From: Persicaria tinctoria
Lineage: Eukaryota; Streptophyta; Magnoliopsida; Caryophyllales; Polygonaceae
DNA: 64,000 nt
Reading direction: 5' to 3'
NCBI GenBank assembly: GCA_037127255.1
Contig: JBANSL010000004.1
Span: 620,001-684,000, forward strand
The notes under the pieces are model-generated. The model saw nothing but the letters and a program-made list of their open reading frames with translations. It ran no database searches and was not told where the DNA came from. Shown here piece by piece: positions 56,400 through 64,000 of this stretch (position 1 is the first letter of the stretch; the number at the start of each line of letters is the position of its first letter). The position numbers were made by a program, and so were the translations under genes.

Positions 56400-57408
56400 G
56401 CAACCCCCTTTCCACCCAACTACCGTAAATTCAAATCCCTCAGTAAATCAAGGGGGGGGGGGGGGGGGAATCTTAACAATACCCTTTAATTTCTACTCCA
56501 TAATCAGTACGTACAAAATCAAAACCCTTTTCTTTCATTTGTAATCCGTACAAAATCAAAAGTAAATCCCTCTTCTAATTATGTATGACGGTGCTAACTA
56601 GAGTCATCACGATTCGCAAAGCGGAAACCGCCATTGAAGAGTGCAAAGTGTACGTGATCGGAAGATTCAAGAGTCCACGGCTTTGCCATTGAAGGGTAAG
56701 TATTGACTTAATGTAATTTGCGGAATTGAAATGATAAGCTTGATTTAATGTGCAAATGCGTATAATTAATATTAATGTTCGGACCGAATCTGTTGGTTAA
56801 TATTGTGATAGGGTGTTGAATTTTGGTTATTGAAAACAATGGGGGAGTTAAAGTTGAGAGGGGAGTTGAGAGAGGGTTTGGGGTGTTGATAGGTCTTTAC
56901 AATAAGTATGAAATTTAGTGTAATGTGTATTGTGTTACAAGAAATATTGTATTGTGTTACAAGAAATATTATATTGTGATGTCACATTGTCATTGTTGAT
57001 GTGTTTATTGACGTATATAGGTACGAAGAAAATGCTTATAACGACACACGGTTTGTTGGAGAGAAATGACGAAAAGCTATTTTGGTGAATCAAGATATAC
57101 ATGAGTTGATGAGGATTACTAATCTTAAAGAAGATGAAGTTACAAGTTAAGATATACGGTTTGAGTTTCAACATTGACCTTAAAGAAGATGAAGTTACAA
57201 GATATACGGTCTGAGGAGTTATGGAGATTATTCTTGTAATCTCACTTAAAGGATTTTATTGTAACAAATCCTTATTTATTTTTTATTCTATTAATTATCA
57301 TTAAAAAAAAACAGTTGAGGACAATTAAGTAAAACAACAATAAAAAAAGGTCTACTTACCTAAAATATTAACAATGGGGTCTACAAACTAATAATTTTAT
57401 TAAAAGGG
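56400..57408. other. Intergenic DNA with one exon-like fragment
   Basis: A G18 run lies at 56451-56468. Near 56580-56695 a short frame ending before GTAAGTATTGACTT looks like a relic exon (ITIRKAETAIEECKVYVIGR) but I cannot name it. A duplicated TTACAAGAAATATTRTATTG word occurs at 56936 and 56956, and CTTAAAGAAGATGAAGTTAC occurs at 57123 and 57179. Confidence 0.45.
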
Positions 57409-57417
57409 GTCTTAATC

Positions 57418-57598
57418 CGGTTGAGATCACCTAGTCTGCTATTATGGTCCATTATATAGTCCGTATCGCTTGATTGGATGCATCGCATTATTTTATTATT
57501 TTTCTTAATAAAAAGAATAGTTTTATTATTGTTTTCAACCAATAAAACAATGTGGACTATAAAGGGGACCATATTAGCGGACTAGAGGATCCTCACCG
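57418..57598. mobile_element. Mutator-type MITE, 181 bp, 9-bp target duplication
   Basis: A perfect GTCTTAATC duplication flanks it (57409-57417 and 57599-57607). Inverted ends CGGTTGAGATCACCTAGTC and CGGTGAGGATCCTCTAGTC extend inward through ATGGTCC and ATAGTCC to a nearly complete fold-back. A nine-base duplication is diagnostic of the Mutator superfamily. Confidence 0.85.
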
Positions 57599-57607
57599 GT
57601 CTTAATC

Positions 57608-58024
57608 ATTCAATTTTCTCAATTAAAAAAGGTTGGAACGTAGAAAAGCAAACCTAAAAGGGCAAAATACCAATAAAACCCCTAAATTTTGGATGATGAA
57701 AAGAAAGAAATGAAGGACAAATTAGTAATTAGACTTGATGAACAGTAAATCTCAACCTAGGCTTTTATATAGTAAGATGTATTCATATTATATGTATTCA
57801 GTTGAAATCTCCATATAGTGAAATGGTTTTTGTTATGAAAAAAATAAAATTATTTGACTATAGCTTTTGTATATACAAATACAGAGGGGCCTCATTTTTT
57901 AATGTCGTCTCGGGCCTGTGAAATGTCAGGTCCGGCCCTGTTTGGATTGCGCGGTGACTTTACCAATTTACAGTGTTATGGTTTTATATGGGTGAGATAC
58001 TTGGGGGTGCTTCGTAATGGATCA
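57608..58024. other. Intergenic DNA with a stray hAT-like end
   Basis: At 57908-57942 the words CTCGGGCCT and CAGGTCCGGCCCTG match the right terminus of the hAT-like element that ends at 61743, in the same orientation. Its partner end was not found. Confidence 0.5.
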
Positions 58025-58848
58025 GGATCCTCTCCTAATGAGAGGCCTCCTAATATTTTTCTAATAAACAAATCTCACCATTGAATTAAATTAACGGTTG
58101 AGATTAATCCCGATAATTAATTAATAATTAAACCTCTCTTTCTCCTTCAATACTTTACAGATCGATTCTCACCAAAAAAAAAATATTTCACAGATCGATC
58201 AGTTTGAACCAATAAAAGTATTTAACCATTAGAGGTTTGTTCTACCCAAGGTTTGCCAAAATCTTTGTGATTTGACTATATGTGTACCATCCTTGATTTA
58301 TTTAATTAGGGTTTAAGTAGCTTATTTAATTTAATTAATCTACTGAAGGCTTAGATTCAAATTAACGTAGAAGTTCAGAGGATATGATACAATTAGATTC
58401 AATTGGCACTTTGGCAGTATGTTGGGAAGATACAATTAAAGGGTGAGTTGATCATAACATTCGAGTAATATACGGAGTATTCTATAATCAAAGCTCGGCG
58501 TGACGTCGAGAGGCCATGGATGATTAGATGAACTAGAGAGTAGGCGATATAAGGCTGGTGGGCTGTCATCAATGTAGATCGAGGCCACCGCAAAGCCAAA
58601 GAAGATGGAGGGGAAGGCGGCGCTGTCAAGGGGATTCGACGGTGATAGCAATTGGAAGGGAGATGATGAGGAGTGTAGTTCTAAAGAGGATATCTATCTT
58701 TTAATTTGGGAGAGGGTTAATGAAATTTCAGAAAATAAAAAATCAGATTAAATAATAGGAAAATAAATCTTAACCATTGATTTTAATCTAATGGTTGAAG
58801 TTAATTTATTAGGAAAATATTAGGAGGCCTCTCATTAGGAGAGGGTCC
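58025..58848. mobile_element. Inverted-repeat element related to the one at 34565
   Basis: Ends share GGATCCTCTCCTAATGAGAG and GCCTCCTAATATTTTTCTAA with the inverted right side (58800-58848). The motif GGAtCCTCTCCT-AT-AGAGGCCT also defines the arms of 34565-35510. Interior mostly AT-rich with a minus GC-rich patch at 58500-58640. No transposase. Confidence 0.75.
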
Positions 58849-60200
58849 AAAAGGGCTTTTCATTTTGCAGGAGTTTGTAATTTGTATAGCTACGAGGAGG
58901 ATATTTGTTTGTGGTTATGAAAATTGATTTCCAATATTAAATACATTGGGAAAAAATCCAAAAATATTCAATGCTCAACTTATCATATATTTAAGCCTGG
59001 AGCTTTGACAAGGGTTCCAATATATTTCTGTTGGATTTTTTATTGGAAAAATATTTAGATAGCAATGCATAAATTATTTACTCCATTGATGAAATTTGTG
59101 AAATTGAAGATTATAGAAGATTATAAATTGTGATTTGATGAGTTTAATCATTGCAATTAAAGTATTTAATCATTGTGATTTGATGAGTTTAATGTTATGG
59201 CCTCTTAAGGTTCATAATTAAACATACAATACTTTTTTCTAATTAAGGGTCCAAGGCATTAAAAAAAAACACACTAAATATCATTATTTTATTATTTAGC
59301 TATATAGGGTTTATACATTTAAACTTAAGGTATCTTTATTAAATTGGTTTATAATTTAGACAAATTTAAAAGGTGTAACATGATGTGTAATCGATAAAGT
59401 ATCATAGAGGATCCAAACTCAATATTCTTAAGCAAAAAACTATAAGGCTTCTTTTCTTTGCCTTCAGTTAAGACGGATGTTAGGAGAAGTGTGAAAGTGA
59501 CTGATTTACCATTCTTTGTCAAATTTGAAGTATCGATTATCTCAAGAAAAGAAAATTTCAAAGAATAACATGAAAAGAAGCATGAGCGATATGTTAGTAG
59601 AAAATTGATGTGTTGAATATTTTGTTTAATACGTCAAACTCGATCGAAAATATTATGAAAAACCCGAACAAGGTTCGGGAAAAGAACTAGTACTATTCTA
59701 TTTTTCAACTAATAGTATACATGTTGTAGTGATTTCCTAGATAAAAATCTATTAATCGTTACTATTAAATTCTTACTATTAAATACGAATAATCTTTGTA
59801 ATTTCACCAAATAATGTACAATTTTATTGATTACATTTTAACCTCCCCAAAGTTAATAAATGTATAAACAATCGCCATCTTATATGCGAATAATATTTAT
59901 AATTTAACTGAATAATTCATCAAATTGAACCGAATAATCTATCACATTGAACCGAATAATCTTTAAATGCATTGTACAGTAACCACACAATTGGTTTGGA
60001 CCGATTGGTGATTTACCGATCGGCGGTTACCCAAAAAACTACAATGTGCGCGTGAGATGTATTGATGTGGGGTCCACCGAATTTTTATTTTTTTTTCAAA
60101 TAAAAGTCACTATTAATCACAACCATTGGTTTTTTTGGATTTGATGGTGTAGATTTGTTCTTTCGTTCCCAACTTAAGGGGTGTTCTCGCTGGAACCAAC

Positions 60201-60202
<2 letters not shown>
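58849..60202. other. AT-rich DNA, part of a (TA)n-associated element at its right end
   Basis: The 59775-59970 stretch holds the GAATAAT module shared with 53610-53730. The end at 60140-60202 (TTCGTTCCCAACTTAAGG, then GGTTGGTTCC inverted) abuts the AT tract. No gene. Confidence 0.5.

Positions 60203-60280
<78 letters not shown>
60203..60280. repeat. (AT)39 microsatellite
   Basis: Uninterrupted alternating AT bordering a transposon end on its left. Confidence 0.98.
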
Positions 60281-60282
<2 letters not shown>

Positions 60283-60645
60283 AATGTTCTATCAAATATA
60301 TATGAATCATTTTATTTAAGTTTGTTATCTAAATAATTAAACAAAACGAATGGCTAAGATAGAAACGCTAGTAGTACAGCGACATAAACAAATTGTAAAG
60401 TAGAATTATATATATAATTAAGTGGGAATTGAACACAAACATGTGATGATTTTGAATCAAGGAAAGAGACAATTAATTTGGATGACCAAATATAATTAAC
60501 CAGATGTTGAAGATTCTTTTGCTTTTGGTGTACATGTGTACGTACGTCTATACCTTAAAGTGCTAAATAAAGAGCAGTTATTCTATAGTTCGAATCGGAG
60601 ATGTATGGGTACTACCAACAAGTCATTTTCGGTGAGTCATTCCGA
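60281..60645. other. AT-rich intergenic DNA
   Basis: Nothing recognised. CATTCCGA at 60638-60645 is the left target duplication of the next element. Confidence 0.5.
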
Positions 60646-61743
60646 CAAATCCGGCCCTTGGGGTAGGCCCAAGGGGCGGTCGTCTAGGGCCCCCTACCGA
60701 ATAGGGCCTCGGAAAAAATTATGTTATACTGTATATAATTAAGGTATTATGTATTATTATATTTACATGTAATGTAATAATACATTTACTAAAATTTATA
60801 CGTAAAAAACTCATTTATGATATTACTTATTAATTTATTTAATATTTTGGGTTAACAACAAAGAGCGTGAGAAGGTCTCTGTCTTTCAATTTTTTTTATA
60901 AGTGTAAAACATGTGATTTTTAAGTAATAACTTATGCTACTCGATCTAATTAATTTATTTAAGTGATTTTAATAGTTTATTGGGATAAATTTGCAAAGTA
61001 ACGATATGTTTTAAAATATTTAATCATATCGTTTTATATTCATGGAAAAAATAAAAAAATAAAACTTTTCACCTTTATGCATGTCTCACTAGGAAATTCG
61101 ATCATGTTTTTACTAGGACTTGTAATAAAATATAATAAAATTTAGTAAACTAATAAGTATATTGGTAAATCTAAAAGGCGTAGTTTTTTTACGTGTTATA
61201 TATTTCTCACTAGAAAATTCGCAATTTTTTTTCACACTTATATATTTCTCACTAGAAAATCACATTTTTAATAGAATTTGTAAGGAAATATAATAAAATT
61301 TAGTAAATAAGTATATTGTTAAATCTAAAAATCATAGTCTTTTGTTTTGTTATATCAAGAGATTGTCGTATTAGTCATACTCATATACTACCTCCGTCTC
61401 AAAATTTAGGTCGTTTGACTTTTTGACACGCTTTTTAATGTGTTTAAAACTCTATGAAATAATACATTTTTTTCAAAAATTTTAAAATAATTTCAAACTT
61501 ATTAGTAATAAGTTTCAAATTTCTTTAAAAAATTTGAAAAAAAATTAATATTTCATAGACTTTTTAAAACATTAAAAAGCGTGACAAAAAGTCAAACGAC
61601 CTAAATTTTGAGACGGATGGAGTACTACTTAAAGTCCGTAAATTTCTCTTTTAGTGAAAAATAAAATACGAAACTATTTATTGAATAATTAAGACTCCCT
61701 TTTTATATTGCCTCGGGCCCTAAAATTCTCAGGGCCGGCCTTG
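60646..61743. mobile_element. hAT-like non-autonomous element, 1098 bp, with a nested Stowaway MITE
   Basis: Ends CAAATCCGGCCCTTGG and inverse of CAAGGCCGGCCCTGAG are flanked by CATTCCGA (60638-60645) and CATTCCGG (61744-61751), an 8-bp duplication with one mismatch. Eight-base duplications and a CAxxG-type start with GGCCGGCCC fit hAT elements. No transposase remains. Confidence 0.75.
61388..61622. mobile_element. Stowaway-type MITE, 235 bp, TA target duplication
   Basis: CTACCTCCGTCTC and the inverse GAGACGGATGGAG end a fold-back sequence flanked by TA (61386-61387 and 61623-61624). It has the same length as the copy at 10177 and lies inside the hAT-like element, so it inserted later. Confidence 0.93.
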
Positions 61744-61751
61744 CATTCCGG

Positions 61752-62451
61752 AATACTCACGAGTGTTATTAATACGACGTCAATTGAACCGTTAAGTCAA
61801 TACACGTGCACACTCACAGCATGTAACTAAGATGGGGTTTCAATTAAGGTTTTTTGAACTCGAATAATATTAATAGTGTGTAAAACACTTGAATTATTAT
61901 ATTGGATAAACCAAATGACAAATCGTAAAACATACAGGTTTAACCATGTCAAGATATATATGAGCAACCTGCAACCACCTAACACAAATAACAATAACAA
62001 TAACAACAGTGGAATTCAAACGGAGACGAGAAAAACATCTTCCTCCCCTCCCCAGCACAGTAAAAGAATCAATGAAATTTTATTTTTCAACATCCCCTAC
62101 CTAATTATTAATTATTATTGTTATTAATAAGCTATTTACCAAAAATATTTGTATATACTGTAGTATACAGTATACAGTATTTTTTTTAAAAAAAAAAAAA
62201 AATCTTCAACATACAAGATGATTTATTTGAATGAGGATTGTACATGTGATACAGAAATCACAAATCAATAGAGCGTACGATTAGGCCCCATTCATGATTG
62301 TTATCACTTATCACCAAGAAACCAATCATCAGAAAATAATGTAAACTACAGTACTAATAACATATGGAAACTTATTTGAATTGGTATATTATTCTATATT
62401 GTATCTGAATTGAATAATACTTTTGTTAAATCATCAAACAAATGAAGCTAG
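61752..62451. other. AT-rich intergenic DNA
   Basis: No gene recognised. A short ACAATAACAATAACAAC run near 61985 and a GTATACAGTATACAGTAT repeat near 62160 are simple repeats. Confidence 0.5.
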
Positions 62452-64000
62452 CAGCTATTTCCTGATTGATAGATTACATAGGTCTCCTATTGTACACACT
62501 TCTTATGGGTTTTCCCTTTGCACTTTAAATCTCAAGTGTTCTCTTTGCACTTTAAAACACAGTTTCACACCTCTGTCAAGTGTTTCCAATGCGACAATGG
62601 CCGTGAATTTGACAATAAAGATTTCCACACTTTCTTTAATACCAATGGGATCTCCTATCGCTTATCCTGCCCCTACACCTCGCAACAAAATGGCAAAGCC
62701 GAACGAATCATCCGCACCATCACCAATATGATGCGCACTCTTCTCTTCCACGCATCCATTCCACTCCCTTATTGGCCTTACTCCTTGGCCACCACATGCT
62801 ACCTCCTCAACATTCTTCCTTCCACCACCCTCCACCATCGCTCACCGTTTCAGGCATTGTATTCTGCTTTGCCCATATATGATCACCTTCGTACATTTGG
62901 TTGCTTATGCTTTCCCAATCAAGCATCCACCGCCCCCCATAAGCTTCACCCTCGCTCTACCCCTTGTGTCTTTCTTGGCTACCCGTCTGATCATCGCGGT
63001 TATATTTGCCTTGATATCAAGACTCACAGGATCATTCTCTCTCGCCATGTCACCTTTGATGAGTCGCGATTTCCCTTCGCATCTCCCACACCCCCTGTGT
63101 CGTCGTCAGAGTCTGAGTCACCATTTCCTCACTTCATTCTTCCCCAGAGCTCTCCCGGTGCTCCTGCGTCTCCCCCTCCCCCACCTCCCTCGTCACCCCC
63201 CACAACCAGACCTCACACCCGCAGCGTCTCCGGTGTCTTCAGACCCCGACAGATCGTCTCCATGACCACCGACCATCACCCCGCCATACACCCCACATCC
63301 CCTACGCCAACATCCCTGCCCCAAGATGGCGCGCCCACGCCCCAAGCAGGCGCGCCCGCGCCCCAACCTGGCGCGCCCGCGCCCCAACCTGGCGCGCCCG
63401 CGCCCCGCCCTGGCGCGCCCGCGCCCCGACCTGGCGCGCCCGCGTCCCCAGCTGGCGTGCCCGCGTCCTTCGCCTCTCCTGCCCCCATCCTTCCCGACTC
63501 CCTTTCCCCCTCTGCCTCCACTCAGACCTCCCTCTCCCCCGTTCCCACCTCCCACAAAACAGCCCTCCTAGACCCGAATTGGCAGGCGGCTATGCTCGAC
63601 GAATACAGGGCCCTTACGAAGAATGGTACTTGGGTTCTTGTTCCTCGCCCTCCTGAGGCGAACGTCGTTCGCTGTATGTGGCTCTTCCGTCACAAGTTCC
63701 GCTCTGATGGGACATTGGAGCGCTACAAGGCCCGTCTGGTGGTGAACGGTAGATCTCAGCAGGCAGGTATTGATTGTGATGAGACCTTCAGCCCTGTGGT
63801 CAAGCCTGCCACTATCCGAGTGGTCCTGAGTCTGGCTCTGTCGCGCAACTGGGGCATCCATCAGCTGGATGTCAAGAACGCCTTTCTGCATGGTCATCTG
63901 AATGAGACGGTTTACATGTTTCAGCCTCCGGGGTTTGCTGATGCTGAGCGTCCAAAGCATGTCTGTCTCCTCAAGCGCTCTCTGTATGGTCTGAAACAGG
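62452..64000 (+). pseudogene. Ty1/copia integrase and reverse transcriptase, 5'-truncated, runs off the window
   Basis: An uninterrupted frame from 62497 to 64000 encodes the second half of integrase and the first part of reverse transcriptase. Integrase landmarks are HFLWVFPL near 62497, CDNGREF near 62593, [18 protein letters not shown] near 62668-62720, [14 protein letters not shown] near 62770 and [15 protein letters not shown] near 62970. A long Pro/Ala/Ser linker follows (about 63090-63560). Then come [18 protein letters not shown] near 63583, [11 protein letters not shown] near 63718, [14 protein letters not shown] near 63780 and [10 protein letters not shown] at the window end. Gag, protease and the start of integrase are missing, and the frame breaks just upstream of 62497 (stop near 62480). 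The YVDD box lies beyond the window. Similar to the minus-strand copia at 6343-8520. The rest of the element cannot be judged. Confidence 0.9.
63325..63471 (+). repeat. 21-bp coding tandem repeat (seven units) in the copia linker
   Basis: Seven consecutive 21-bp units, most of them CCTGGCGCGCCCGCGCCCCAA-like, encode a Gly-Ala-Pro-Ala-Pro-Gln-Pro heptapeptide. Six units contain the eight-base palindrome GGCGCGCC. Local GC content is very high against an AT-rich background. Confidence 0.97.

Noticed and set aside
63193..63555. Antisense Gly/Arg-rich frame of 120 codons
   Set aside because: A shadow of the 21-bp proline repeat in the plus-strand copia frame.

Overview
This window looks like nuclear DNA of a flowering plant, most likely a eudicot. 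The evidence is an intron-containing R2R3-MYB gene and dense nested plant transposons: Athila-type Ty3/gypsy and Ty1/copia LTR elements, Mutator-like elements (MULEs), Stowaway, PIF/Harbinger-like and hAT-like elements, and long (TA)n tracts. The species cannot be named from sequence alone. Only one convincing host gene is present, the MYB at 42870-44147 (+). Almost everything else is mobile DNA or its debris, in sharp age layers. || Layout. 1-3230: end of an Athila-like pol fragment, an LTR in the opposite orientation and a short gypsy 3' end. 3231-6184: AT-rich DNA, microsatellites and a 187-bp tandem repeat. 6185-8520: broken copia element (-). 8521-10176: unassigned LTR-like DNA. 10177-10411: Stowaway MITE. 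About 10850-12990: long-TIR MULE holding a LINE fragment. About 13071-33449: a large MULE locus. Its transposase gene (MULE + OTU protease) starts from the left arm and the stub of a second, convergent gene starts from the right arm. Two Athila-like retroelements are nested in it: element B (17668-26982, +) and element C (27430-32922, -, with perfect 5-bp target duplication). 34565-35510: inverted-repeat element. 36922-37381: small transposon with a 10-bp target duplication and nine palindromes. 37559-42434: nearly complete, young copia element (-) ending about 435 bp upstream of the MYB start codon. 45585-49487: decayed copia (-). 50947-53301: element inserted in a (TA)n tract, carrying a 134-bp higher-order satellite, a tRNA-like sequence and a 159-bp tandem array. 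53302-62450: more small DNA transposons and a U-box gene fragment. 62452-64000: another copia integrase-RT region running off the window end. || How the parts relate. The MYB gene is the only plausible source of host function; its family (subgroup 13, MYB61/MYB86-like) acts in secondary-wall, lignin, seed-mucilage and stomatal programmes. The copia insertion upstream could alter its regulation. The MULE locus resembles maize MuDR in having two genes pointing inward from the two arms. The second gene was largely lost, apparently by recombination between two B-type retroelements, since the flanks of B do not match and its LTRs differ. Elements B and C share non-coding modules (tRNA-Asp primer site, two polypurine tracts about 1.2 kb apart, a conserved 3' block), which marks them as one lineage although C has lost pro and pol and B has lost RT and RNase H. 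|| Limits: all family calls come from reading motifs by eye; no searches were run. Element ends given as 'about' lack a confirmed target-site duplication.
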